The position numbers and the translations under genes are program-made. A stretch of DNA of 64,000 nucleotides from NCBI RefSeq assembly GCF_046254905.1, contig NZ_CP158016.1:434001-498000 (forward strand), in the 5' to 3' direction. Origin of the DNA: Pseudaeromonas aegiceratis. Its GTDB lineage: Bacteria; Pseudomonadota; Gammaproteobacteria; Enterobacterales; Aeromonadaceae. The notes under the pieces are model-generated. The model was not told the DNA's origin and searched no databases. It saw nothing but the letters and a program-made list of their open reading frames with translations. Below are positions 55,645 through 63,922 of the stretch, one piece after another. Numbering within the stretch: position 1 is the first letter of the stretch; the number at the start of each line of letters is the position of its first letter.

Positions 55645-55821
55645 ATGGGATTAGGTGGTATTTCGATTTGGCAGTTGTTGATCCTGGCCTTCATCGTCGT
55701 GATGTTGTTTGGCTCCCGTCGGCTCGGCTCCCTGGGGGCAGATCTGGGGGGCGCCATCCGTGGCTTTCGTCAGGCCATCCAGGGGGAGTCTCCGCCCGCC
55801 GAGCGGCCTGAGGACCAGTAA
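55645..55821 (+). CDS. tatA: TatA/TatE-family twin-arginine translocase subunit, short
   Basis: A 58-residue protein: periplasmic start MGLGGISIW, one transmembrane helix (QLLILAFIVVMLF), the FG hinge (LFGSRRLGSLGADLGG) and an amphipathic helix IRGFRQAI, then an acidic tail. This is the complete TatA architecture, shorter than E. coli TatE (67). GAGG precedes the ATG. No tatB or tatC is adjacent. Directly behind a Tat substrate, it may be a dedicated or additional TatA. Confidence 0.85.
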   Translation: MGLGGISIWQLLILAFIVVMLFGSRRLGSLGADLGGAIRGFRQAIQGESPPAERPEDQ

Positions 55822-55836
55822 GCCGCCGGCCTAGAC

Positions 55837-56430
55837 TTAGGCTTGGCTTTCAACCTGGGCCAACTCTGCCGCCGTCAACGGCCGCAGCACCCGGCAGGGA
55901 TTGCCCACCGCCACCACGTTGGCGGGAATATCCCGGGTCACCACGCTGCCGGCGCCGATCACGCTGTTATCACCGATGCTCACCCCGGGGCACAGGGTGC
56001 TGCCGCCCCCCACCCAGACGTTATGACCTATGGTCACCGGCTTGCCGAACTCCACCCCCTGCACGCGGGGCGCCACGGCGATGGGGTGGGCGGCGGTGAG
56101 GATCTGCACGTTGGGGGCCAGCAGCACGTTGTCGCCGATGCGGATCTCGCACACATCCAGCATGGTGCAGTTGACGTTGGCGTAGAAGTTTTCCCCCACA
56201 TGGATGTTGCGGCCGTAATCGCAGAAGAAGGGCGGGTTGATGTGGCAGCGCTCACCGTGGCTGCCCAGCAGCTCGTCCAGCAGGGCCAGGCTGGCGGTCT
56301 TATCCAGCTCCTCCCGGTTGAAGCGGCGGTACAGGGCCCGGGCCCGGCAGCGCAGGGCGGTGAGCTCGGCATCGGCGGCATCATAGGGCTCGCCGGCCAG
56401 CATGCGTTGCCATTGACTGGGTTCACTCAT
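55837..56430 (-). CDS. maa: Sugar O-acetyltransferase (Maa/LacA/NodL-like)
   Basis: A 197-residue hexapeptide-repeat acetyltransferase: MLAGEPYDAADAEL N-terminus of the maltose acetyltransferase type, FCDYGRNIHVGENFYANVN, LTAAHPIA with the catalytic His near 115, and left-handed helix repeats VWVGGGSTLCPGVSIGDN. It acetylates mono- or disaccharides; the exact sugar is uncertain. AAGGAGAACCT supports ATG 56430. Its start overlaps the EamA gene stop. Confidence 0.88.
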   Translation of the reverse strand: MSEPSQWQRMLAGEPYDAADAELTALRCRARALYRRFNREELDKTASLALLDELLGSHGERCHINPPFFCDYGRNIHVGENFYANVNCTMLDVCEIRIGDNVLLAPNVQILTAAHPIAVAPRVQGVEFGKPVTIGHNVWVGGGSTLCPGVSIGDNSVIGAGSVVTRDIPANVVAVGNPCRVLRPLTAAELAQVESQA

Positions 56431-57374
56431 AGGTTCTCCTTGGCGGGGTGGGGCGCCGGCATGGGGCGGCTCAGGTTGGCGCAGGCCACGCCGGCGAAGA
56501 TGGCGGTCATGCCCGCCAGCTGGTAGAGATGCAGGGATTCGTCCAGCAAGAGGACGGAGAGCAGGGCGCCGAACACCGGGATCAGGTGGATAAACAGGCT
56601 GGCCCGGGCCGCCCCCACCCGCGCCACGCCGCCGCTGTAGAGCAAGAAGGCCAGCACAGACGGGAAGATGCCGATGTAGCCGATGGCCAGCAGGGCCTCC
56701 CGGTTCCAGTGGGGGACGGCGCCGGTATGGCGTTCCCACAGCAGCAGGGGCAGCAACAGGAGCAGGGCCAGCACTATCTGCACCAGCATCAGGGCCAGCC
56801 GATCCAGCTGGGGCGGGATCAGCCGCAGCCAGAGGGTGTAGAGGGCCCAGCAGACGGTGGCCAGGAACACCAGCAGATCGCCATGGGCCACCTGGAGCCC
56901 CGCCAGCACGGCCCACTGGCCGCGGGAGACTATGGTCAGCACCCCGGCAAAGGAGATGAGGATGCCCAGCCCCTGGGCCCAGCCCAGACGCTGGCGATAG
57001 AGCAGGGCGCCCAGCCCCGCCACCAGCAGCGGGATGAAGGAGTTGAGCAGCATGCCGTTGGCGGCGCTGGTGGAGTGCAACCCCAGATAGACCAGCACGT
57101 TGAAGGCGCACACCCCGGTGACCGACACCCCCAGGATGGGCCAGCGGTACGGCCAGTAGCGTCGCCACTCCCGCCGCAGCGGCCGCCAGGCGAAGGGCAG
57201 CAGGCAGACGAGGGCGATGACCCAGCGGTCGAAGGAGAGGGCGATGGGCGGCACGGCATCGCGCATGGCGCGGCCGACGATAAAGTTGCCGGCCCAGAAC
57301 AGGGGCGGCAGCAGCAACATCAAGAGGGTGAGGCCATCCAGACGGGGGTGCGGGCGGGGTACACCAGAAGCCAT
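56427..57374 (-). CDS. EamA/DMT-family transporter
   Basis: A 315-residue inner-membrane protein with ten predicted helices in two EamA repeats (FWAGNFIVGRAMRDAVPP and, in the second half, FPSVLAFLLYSGGVARVG). Substrates of this family are metabolites or amino acids and cannot be inferred here. I chose ATG 57374, with AGGA 8 bases upstream. Overlaps the acetyltransferase start (ATGA). Confidence 0.87.
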   Translation of the reverse strand: MASGVPRPHPRLDGLTLLMLLLPPLFWAGNFIVGRAMRDAVPPIALSFDRWVIALVCLLPFAWRPLRREWRRYWPYRWPILGVSVTGVCAFNVLVYLGLHSTSAANGMLLNSFIPLLVAGLGALLYRQRLGWAQGLGILISFAGVLTIVSRGQWAVLAGLQVAHGDLLVFLATVCWALYTLWLRLIPPQLDRLALMLVQIVLALLLLLPLLLWERHTGAVPHWNREALLAIGYIGIFPSVLAFLLYSGGVARVGAARASLFIHLIPVFGALLSVLLLDESLHLYQLAGMTAIFAGVACANLSRPMPAPHPAKENL

Positions 57375-57459
57375 GAGTCCATTCCTAGGGGATGCCGAAC
57401 AGGAGCCCCAGCATACCCCCATCGGCCGTTTGGCAACACAGGGGATCTCAGGCTTCGGC

Positions 57460-57864
57460 TCAGGGCGTCGCGCCCTGCTCCAGTTCCTTCAGGATGCCGC
57501 ACTCCCGGGTGGTGAGGCTGGCATGGCACTGGCCGCGCAGCGCCAGCAGTTGTTGCTCCAGGGCCTGCAGCTCGGCCAGCCGGGCCCGCACCTGGGCCAG
57601 GTGGGCGTCCACCAACTGGTTGATGGCCTCGCAGCCGGCATCGGGCTGTTGGCGAGCCGCCAGCAGCTGGCGTATCTCCTCCTGGGTCAGATCCAGGGTG
57701 CGGCAGCGGCGGATAAACAGCAGCTGCTGCAGGTGGTGGGCCTGATAGTGGCGATAGTTGTTCTGCGCCGCCCGCGCCGGGGGCGGCAGCAGGCCCACCC
57801 GTTCGTAGTAGCGCACCGTCTCCACCCCGCAGCCCGCCTGGCTGGCCAGTTCTCCGATCTTCAT
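57460..57864 (-). CDS. cadR: MerR-family Cd(II)/Pb(II)-responsive regulator (CadR/PbrR-like)
   Basis: A 134-residue MerR-type activator: IGELASQAGCGVETVRYYER helix-turn-helix, dimerisation helix, and metal-site cysteines at 78, 113 and 122 in AGCEAI, GQCHAS and ECGIL, the CadR/PbrR arrangement rather than that of ZntR or CueR. Divergent from the metal-efflux ATPase gene across a MerR-type promoter, so it should activate that gene on metal binding. Confidence 0.88.
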   Translation of the reverse strand: MKIGELASQAGCGVETVRYYERVGLLPPPARAAQNNYRHYQAHHLQQLLFIRRCRTLDLTQEEIRQLLAARQQPDAGCEAINQLVDAHLAQVRARLAELQALEQQLLALRGQCHASLTTRECGILKELEQGATP

Positions 57865-57877
57865 GTCTGCCTCCGGC

Positions 57878-57908
57878 TTGACCCTGTAGTCACTACAGGG
57901 TGTGCAAT
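57878..57908 (+). promoter_or_regulatory. MerR-type promoter with 19-bp spacer
   Basis: TTGACC (57878-57883) and TGCAAT (57903-57908) are 19 bp apart, and the spacer holds the perfect dyad ACCCTGTAG-TCA-CTACAGGGT (57881-57901). This over-long spacer is the mark of MerR-family activation. Confidence 0.88.
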
Positions 57909-57940
57909 AGGCGCATCAAAGGCAAGTCGGGAGTCTGCAC

Positions 57941-60244
57941 ATGGCCACCTCACCCCCATCCAAACCTAAACCCAAGGCCGCCGGTCATCCCCTGATCCAG
58001 GCCGCGCCCCAAGCGGGCGGTGGCCCGCTGCAGTTCAAAAAGCCGGGCACTGGTCCGCTGCGCCTCAATACGCCCGCCATCGGCTGTGGCTGCGGCGCCG
58101 CCTGTGGCGAACCTGGGCCGACTGCACCCGAGTCGCCGCCCTTGGCGCCGGGGGCGGGGACCGTCATTCGTATCCAGCAGATGGACTGCCCCACCGAGGA
58201 GGCCATGCTGCGCCGTAAGCTGGCCGGCCTGCCGGCGGTGGCGTCGCTTAACTTCAACCTGTTGCGGCGGGAGCTGACGGTGCGTCACGGGCCGGACGCC
58301 CTGCCCGGGATCCTGGCAGCCATCCGCGACCTGGGCTTCACCCCAGAGCCGTTGCCGGCGGCCGACGCAGCCGGTGCGCCGCAGGCCCCCGCCGAGCCGC
58401 GCCGGCCCTGGGGGCGTCTGCTGCTGGCGGCGTTGGCCGCCCTGGGGGCGGAGGGGCTGGACTGGTTCGCCGGCCCGCCCTGGCTGGCCGCCGCGCTGGC
58501 GTTGCTGGCGGTGGCCCTGAGCGGCCTGCAGACCTACCGCAAGGGCTGGCTGGCATTGCGCGGCGGCAACCTCAACATCCATGTGTTGATGAGCCTGGCG
58601 GTGACCGGCGCCTGTCTGCTGGGGCAGTGGCCGGAGGCGGCCATGGTGATGGTGCTGTTCAGCCTGGCGGAGTGGCTGGAGGCCCGGGCCCTGTCCCGGG
58701 CACGCCACGCCATCGCCGGCCTGCTGCAGCTGGCCCCCGAGCAGGCCTGGGTGCGCCAGGCGGACGGCAGCTGGGTGCGCCAGCCGGTGAGCCAGGTGGC
58801 GGTGGGCAGCCGGATGCAGGTGCGGCCCGGCGAGCGCATCGGCCTGGATGGGGAGATCCAGACCGGCCTCAGCCACATCAACCAGGCCGCCATCACAGGG
58901 GAGAGCCTGCCGGTGGCCAAGGGACCTGGCGAGAGCGTCTATGCCGGCAGCCTCAACGGCGAAGGGCTGCTGGAGGTGGCGGTGACGGCGCCGGCCTCCC
59001 GCAGCCTGTTGGCGCGCATCATCCATCAGGTGGAGCAGGCCCAGGCGGCCAAGGCGCCGACCCAGCGCTTCGTGGATCGCTTCGCCCGCGTCTACACCCC
59101 GCTGGTGTGCCTGCTGGCGCTGCTGCTGGCGCTGCTGCCGCCCTGGCTGGGGCTGGGCAGCTGGAGCCACTGGGCCTATCAGGCCCTGGTGCTGCTGGTG
59201 ATCGCCTGCCCCTGCGCCCTGGTGATCGCCACCCCGGTGACCCTGGTGAGCGGCCTCACCGCCGCGGCACGCCACGGCATCCTGATCAAGGGCGGCGCCT
59301 ACCTGGAGCAGGGCCACAGGCTGCGCTGGCTGGCCTTCGACAAGACCGGCACCCTGACCCTGGGGACGCCGAGCCAGCAGCAGATGGGCACCCTGGCGTC
59401 CCTGTCGGCGGACCAGTGCCAGGCCCTGGCCGGCGCCCTGGCGGCGGACTCGGATCACCCCCTCTCCCGGGCTCTGTGGCAACAGGCCCAGGGGCTGAGT
59501 CTGCCCGCGGCCCGGGCCCATCAGACCCTGCCGGGGCTGGGGATCCGCGGCAAGATCGATGGCCAGGATTACTGGCTGGGTAGTGCGGCGCTGGCCCGTC
59601 GGCTGGGATTGCTGGGGGATGGCCTGCCGGCCGAGGCGGCCCACTGGGCGGCCCAGGGCCACAGCCTGGTGCTGCTGCTGGATGACCGCCAGCTGCTGGC
59701 CTGGTTCAGCGTGGCCGACCGCTTGCGGCCAGAGAGCGCGGCGGCGGTGGCCGAGCTGCATAGGCTGGGGCTGCGCACCCTGATGCTCACGGGGGATCAT
59801 GCCGGCAGCGCACGGGCCATGGCCGAGGCCGCCGGCATCGACGAGGTGCAGGCCGAGCTGCTGCCTGAGCAGAAGCTGGATCTCATCCGCGCCCGGCAGG
59901 CCCAGGGCGGGGTGGCCATGGTGGGGGACGGCATCAACGACGCGCCGGCCCTGGCCCAGGCGGACATCGGCATTGCCATGGGCGGTCTGGGCACGGATAC
60001 CGCCATCGAGACCGCCGATGTGGCGCTGATGGACGACGAGCTGGGCAAGCTGCCCCGCTTCATCCGCCTGTGCCGCACCACCCGGGCCGTGCTGATCCAG
60101 AACCTGGTGCTGGCCCTGGGGCTCAAGGGCGCCTTCCTGCTGCTGACGCTCACCGGGCACGGCAGCCTCTGGCTGGCGGTGGTGGCGGACGTGGGGGCCA
60201 GCCTGCTGGTGGTCACCAACGGCCTGCGCCTGCTGCGGCAGTGA
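57941..60244 (+). CDS. cadA: Heavy-metal P1B-type ATPase (Cd/Zn/Pb efflux)
   Basis: A 767-residue P1B ATPase exporting Zn(II), Cd(II) or Pb(II). It has a Pro-rich N-terminal extension with a Cys cluster (GCGCGAACGE, near 49), one HMA domain with MDCPTEE near 81, eight membrane helices with the CPC site (IACPCALV near 422), phosphorylation motif DKTGTLT near 467, HP motif SDHPLSR near 506 and GDGINDAPA near 665. The CPC plus CadR neighbour support soft divalent cations over copper. Confidence 0.93.
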   Translation: MATSPPSKPKPKAAGHPLIQAAPQAGGGPLQFKKPGTGPLRLNTPAIGCGCGAACGEPGPTAPESPPLAPGAGTVIRIQQMDCPTEEAMLRRKLAGLPAVASLNFNLLRRELTVRHGPDALPGILAAIRDLGFTPEPLPAADAAGAPQAPAEPRRPWGRLLLAALAALGAEGLDWFAGPPWLAAALALLAVALSGLQTYRKGWLALRGGNLNIHVLMSLAVTGACLLGQWPEAAMVMVLFSLAEWLEARALSRARHAIAGLLQLAPEQAWVRQADGSWVRQPVSQVAVGSRMQVRPGERIGLDGEIQTGLSHINQAAITGESLPVAKGPGESVYAGSLNGEGLLEVAVTAPASRSLLARIIHQVEQAQAAKAPTQRFVDRFARVYTPLVCLLALLLALLPPWLGLGSWSHWAYQALVLLVIACPCALVIATPVTLVSGLTAAARHGILIKGGAYLEQGHRLRWLAFDKTGTLTLGTPSQQQMGTLASLSADQCQALAGALAADSDHPLSRALWQQAQGLSLPAARAHQTLPGLGIRGKIDGQDYWLGSAALARRLGLLGDGLPAEAAHWAAQGHSLVLLLDDRQLLAWFSVADRLRPESAAAVAELHRLGLRTLMLTGDHAGSARAMAEAAGIDEVQAELLPEQKLDLIRARQAQGGVAMVGDGINDAPALAQADIGIAMGGLGTDTAIETADVALMDDELGKLPRFIRLCRTTRAVLIQNLVLALGLKGAFLLLTLTGHGSLWLAVVADVGASLLVVTNGLRLLRQ

Positions 60245-60344
60245 TTTTTTGGCTGTGGCTGGCAAAAGTGTGAGCGGCGTGGATCCCGGCGCGGCGGCCA
60301 GGGTGCAAGCTGGGGGCCATGGCAGCATGCAACGGAGGTGGCCT

Positions 60345-60800
60345 ATGTATCGCAATATCCTGCTGGCCTATGACGGCAGTACCGACGGCCGTGAGGCCCT
60401 GTGCCAGGGGGCCAAACTGGCCAAGCTGTGTCAGGCCGAGGTGCAGCTGCTGGCGGTTGTGACCACCACCCAGGGGGTGGCCATGGCGGAGGCGGTCTAC
60501 CCGTCTGCCGAGTGCATCGAGCGGGATCTGGCCGATGCCCGTCAGGTGCTGGAGGAGGGGGAGGCCCACCTCAAGGAGTACGGCCTGACGGTGACCAGCT
60601 ACCTGCGTCACGGCGAGCCGGTGGATCAGATCGCCAGCATAGCCCGCAAGGTGGGGGCGGATCTCATCGTGGTGGGACACAGGGAGCAGGGCACCCTGGC
60701 CCGCTGGTGGCGCGGCTCCGTCGGTGCCTCCCTGCTGGCCAACGCCCCCTGCAACGTGCTGGTGTGCGTCATGCCCTGCAAGGAGGCAGCGGTCGACTAG
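60345..60800 (+). CDS. Universal stress protein (UspA family)
   Basis: A 151-residue Usp domain: MYRNILLAYDGSTDGREAL, and the ATP-binding G-2x-G-9x-G-S/T type region VVGHREQGTLARWWRGSVG near 120. The ATG at 60345 follows GGAGGTGGCCT; a longer frame from 60249 overlaps nothing known. Its end overlaps the convergent ABC ATPase gene by 4 bases. Role in stress tolerance inferred; may be linked to the metal ATPase upstream. Confidence 0.88.
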   Translation: MYRNILLAYDGSTDGREALCQGAKLAKLCQAEVQLLAVVTTTQGVAMAEAVYPSAECIERDLADARQVLEEGEAHLKEYGLTVTSYLRHGEPVDQIASIARKVGADLIVVGHREQGTLARWWRGSVGASLLANAPCNVLVCVMPCKEAAVD

Positions 60801-61594
60801 TTGAGCTGGCCGTTGCGCTCGGACCAGGAGGCCAGGAAGGCCCGCAGGCGCGGCGATTCGGGTTGGCGGAACAGCTGCGCCGGCGGCCCCTGCTCCTCGA
60901 TCCGCCCCTCGGCCAGGAAGATCACCTTGTCCGAGACCTGGGCGGCGAAGCCCATCTCGTGGGTGACGATCACCATGGTCATGCCCTCCTCGGCCAGGGT
61001 GCGCATCACCTTCAGCACCTCCCCAACCAGCTCGGGATCCAGCGCCGAGGTGGGCTCATCGAACAGCATGATCTTGGGATCCCGGCCCAGGGCCCGGGCG
61101 ATGGCGACCCGCTGCTGCTGGCCGCCGGACAGGGCCCCCGGATAGGCGTCGGCCTTGTGGGCCATGCCCACCTTCTCCAGCACCGCCAGGGCCCGCTCCT
61201 TGGCGGCCGTGGCGCTCATGCCCATCACCAGCCGCAGCGGCGTCATCACGTTGTCCAGCACCGTCTTGTGGGGCCAGAGGTTGAACTGCTGAAACACCAT
61301 GCAGACGTTGCGCAGATCCCGCTGCACCAGGTGGCGCGGCAGCAGCTGCAGGTTGCCCTGGCCGTCGGAGCCGTAGCCGATCAGCCGCCCCTCCACCACC
61401 ACCTCGCCGTCATCGTAGGTTTCAAGAAAGTCCATGCAGCGCAGCAGTGTGCTCTTGCCCGAGCCGGAGCCGCCGATGATGCACACCACCTCGCCGGGAT
61501 AGACATCCAGATCTATGCCCTTGAGCACGACGTTGTCACCGAAGCGCTTCTTGACGTCCTTGACGCGGATGATGGGTTTGCTGTGGTCGTTCAT
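60797..61594 (-). CDS. Polar amino acid ABC transporter ATPase
   Basis: A 265-residue ATPase of the HisP/GlnQ type: Walker A GGSGSGKST near 41, Q-loop FQQFNLWPH, signature LSGGQQQRVAIARAL and Walker B IMLFDEPTSALDPE. It drives uptake with the two permeases upstream. The last gene of the transporter cluster as read on the minus strand. Confidence 0.93.
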   Translation of the reverse strand: MNDHSKPIIRVKDVKKRFGDNVVLKGIDLDVYPGEVVCIIGGSGSGKSTLLRCMDFLETYDDGEVVVEGRLIGYGSDGQGNLQLLPRHLVQRDLRNVCMVFQQFNLWPHKTVLDNVMTPLRLVMGMSATAAKERALAVLEKVGMAHKADAYPGALSGGQQQRVAIARALGRDPKIMLFDEPTSALDPELVGEVLKVMRTLAEEGMTMVIVTHEMGFAAQVSDKVIFLAEGRIEEQGPPAQLFRQPESPRLRAFLASWSERNGQLN

Positions 61595-61607
61595 AGGGCA
61601 ACGTCTC

Positions 61608-62267
61608 TCAGGTTGAGGCCAGGTGGCGGTTGGTGCGCTGCTCCAGACGGCGGGCGAGCTGGGAGAGCAGGTAGGTGATGACCCAGTAGGTCACCGCCAA
61701 AAACAGATAGGGTTCCACCACCGAGAAGGTCTCGGTGGACATCTTGGTGGCGGAGGTGGTCATCTCGGGAACCGTGATCACCGAGAGGATGGCCGACTCC
61801 TTCACCATCAGGATGGTCTGGTTGAGGATGGTGGGCAGTATCAGGGTCAGCATCTGGGGCAGGCGCACCTGCCAGAAGATCTGCGGCCCGGACAGCCCCA
61901 GATCCACCGCCGCCTCCAGCTGGCCCTTGGGCACGCTCTGGTAGCCGGCGCGGAAGATCTCGGCGAAGTAGGCGGCGCAGTAGAGCCCCAGGCCGCCGAT
62001 GCCCACCTGCAGTTCGCTGAACTCCAGGCCGATGAAGGGGCCGCCGTAGTAGACCAGGTAGATCTGCACCAGCAGCGGGGTGCCGCGAAACAGGGTCACG
62101 TACAGTCGGGTCAGCAGGGGGATCGGCCCCCTGGGTTGCTGGCCCAGCAGGCACAACAGCATGCCTCCCAGCAGGCCGATGACCAGGGCGCCGGCACAGA
62201 CGTACAGGGTGTAGTAGATCCCCTTGAGCAGCAGGGGGCCGTAAGTGACGAAGAGGGTCAGGTCCAT
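61608..62267 (-). CDS. Polar amino acid ABC transporter permease
   Basis: A 219-residue HisM/GlnP-type permease: five or so hydrophobic segments and the EAA loop EIFRAGYQSVPKGQLEAAVDLGLS near 115-140 that contacts the ATPase. It lies 13 bases before the ATPase gene and 9 after the second permease gene. Confidence 0.92.
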   Translation of the reverse strand: MDLTLFVTYGPLLLKGIYYTLYVCAGALVIGLLGGMLLCLLGQQPRGPIPLLTRLYVTLFRGTPLLVQIYLVYYGGPFIGLEFSELQVGIGGLGLYCAAYFAEIFRAGYQSVPKGQLEAAVDLGLSGPQIFWQVRLPQMLTLILPTILNQTILMVKESAILSVITVPEMTTSATKMSTETFSVVEPYLFLAVTYWVITYLLSQLARRLEQRTNRHLAST

Positions 62268-62276
62268 GGCGGCTTC

Positions 62277-62927
62277 CTAGTGATGGCTCAGGCGCTGTTC
62301 CAGCCAGCGGCCGGCCCGGCCGACGCTGACGGTGAGCACCAGATAGAGCAGGCCGGCGGCGGTGAAGAACTCGATGGGCCTGTAGGTGGTGGAGGAGTAC
62401 TGCTGGGCCACCCGCATCAGCTCGGTGACGGCGATGGTGGAGATGAGCGACGAGTTCTTGATGATGTCCACCGTCTCGTTGATGAGCGCCGGTATGGTGG
62501 CCCGCACCACCTGGGGCAGCTCCACATGCAGCAATACCTGCCAGCGACTCAGGCCGAAGTCCCAGGCTGCCTCCAGCTGACCCTTGGGCAGGGTCTGGAA
62601 GCCGCCCCGCAGTATCTCCGCCTGGAAGGCGCCGCTGTTGAGGGCCAGGGCCAGGATGGCCGCCGCCACCGAGGGGATGTTGATGCCCAAGAGCGGCAGG
62701 AAGAAGAAGATGATGGCCAGCTGCACCAGCAGCGGGGTACCCCGCAGGGCGCTGATGTAGACCGCCGCCACCCCGCGCAGCAGGGGATGGTGGGCGCGGC
62801 GGGCCAGGCAGGTGAGGGTGCCGATGCAGAAGCCGGCCAGTATGGCCACCGCGGATATCCAGGCGGTAACCCAGAGGCCGCCCAGCAGCACGCCACGGTA
62901 GTCCCACACCACGCTCGGATCGAACAT
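62277..62927 (-). CDS. Polar amino acid ABC transporter permease
   Basis: A 216-residue HisQ/GlnP-type permease paralogous to its neighbour: EAA loop EILRGGFQTLPKGQLEAAWDFGLS near 110-135 and five hydrophobic segments. Starts 47 bases after the agmatinase-family gene, suggesting that the transporter brings in the substrate of that enzyme (arginine, agmatine or a guanidino acid). No binding protein lies in between. Confidence 0.92.
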   Translation of the reverse strand: MFDPSVVWDYRGVLLGGLWVTAWISAVAILAGFCIGTLTCLARRAHHPLLRGVAAVYISALRGTPLLVQLAIIFFFLPLLGINIPSVAAAILALALNSGAFQAEILRGGFQTLPKGQLEAAWDFGLSRWQVLLHVELPQVVRATIPALINETVDIIKNSSLISTIAVTELMRVAQQYSSTTYRPIEFFTAAGLLYLVLTVSVGRAGRWLEQRLSHH

Positions 62928-62974
62928 GCCTCTCTCCTCTGTCCGGCCCCAGGGCCCGGACTTACTTGTCTTGG

Positions 62975-63922
62975 TTAATCACGGGCTCGGCGGGTCAGCG
63001 ACTGGGCGCAGACGCACAACAGCTCAAACATCATGGTGGCCCCCACCAGCGCCGTGACCCCGCTGGGATCGAAGGGCGGCGACACCTCCACCACGTCGGC
63101 CCCGACGATGTCGAGATTGCCTAAGGAGCGGATCATCTGCTGGGCCTCGAAGGTGGTGAAGCCACCGATCTCCGGGGTACCGGTACCGGGAGCATATGCA
63201 GGATCCAGTCCGTCCACGTCGAAGGTGACGTATACGGGGCTGTCCCCCACCACCCGCTGGATCTCGGCCATGACGCCGTCCAGGCCCAGGCGGTAGAACT
63301 CCTCTATGTAGATGACCCGCATGCCGCTGTCGTGGCTGAAGCGCCAGATGTCCTTGTCGGTCAGGCTGCCGCGGATGCCGATCTGAATGGTGCGGTGGGG
63401 ATCGATGAGCCCCTCCTCGGCGGCCACCTTGAAGGGGGAGCCGTGGTGGAAGCGGGAGCCCAGGTAGAAGTCGCCGGTATCGCAGTGGGCATCGAAATGC
63501 ACCAGGGCCAGGGGGCCGCGGTCCTTGGCCAGGGCCCGCAGGATCGGCAGGCTGATGGAGTGATCGCCGCCGGCGCTGATGGGCAGCACGCCGGCCGCCC
63601 GGATGCGGTCGAAGAAGGCCTCGATGTCGGCATGGGCCCGCACCAGCTCGAAGGGGCTCTCCGGCAGGGCGTCACCGGCATCGCCCACCCGCACCAGCTC
63701 GAAGGGCGCCACCCCGGTGGCCTGGTTGACGGTGCGCATCAGGCTGGACTGGTTGCGCACCTCCCGCGGGCCGTGGCGGGTGCCGGTGCGGTTGGTGACA
63801 CCGCCGTCGAAGGGCACTCCAATCAGCGCCACGTCGAGATCCGTCAGCTCGGGGGCGAAGGGGGTGCGCATGAAGGTGGGAATGCCGCTGTAGCGCGGTT
63901 GCAGCTTGGGATCCTGACTCAT
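62975..63922 (-). CDS. Agmatinase / guanidinobutyrase-family ureohydrolase
   Basis: A 315-residue Mn-dependent ureohydrolase that splits a guanidino group to urea. Metal ligands are complete: GGDHSISLP near 120, DAHCDTGD near 145 and FDVDGLDPAYAPGTGTPEIGG near 228 in two halves. The N-terminal RYSGIPTFMR and C-terminal ALVGATMMFELLC resemble guanidinobutyrase and guanidinopropionase of Pseudomonas more than E. coli SpeB. Substrate undecided. Start overlaps the upstream stop (ATGA). Confidence 0.85.
   Translation of the reverse strand: MSQDPKLQPRYSGIPTFMRTPFAPELTDLDVALIGVPFDGGVTNRTGTRHGPREVRNQSSLMRTVNQATGVAPFELVRVGDAGDALPESPFELVRAHADIEAFFDRIRAAGVLPISAGGDHSISLPILRALAKDRGPLALVHFDAHCDTGDFYLGSRFHHGSPFKVAAEEGLIDPHRTIQIGIRGSLTDKDIWRFSHDSGMRVIYIEEFYRLGLDGVMAEIQRVVGDSPVYVTFDVDGLDPAYAPGTGTPEIGGFTTFEAQQMIRSLGNLDIVGADVVEVSPPFDPSGVTALVGATMMFELLCVCAQSLTRRARD

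Noticed and set aside
57460..57864. ZntR or CueR assignment for the MerR regulator
   Set aside because: The cysteine positions (78, 113, 122) fit the CadR/PbrR group; the single short Cys loop of CueR is absent.
57950..60355. An 801-residue frame antisense to the metal ATPase
   Set aside because: Gln/Gly/His-rich low-complexity product typical of the antisense of GC-rich codons; no ribosome binding site or family match.
61623..62978. A 451-residue plus-strand frame across both permease genes
   Set aside because: Antisense shadow with low-complexity Gln/Gly/Asp composition.
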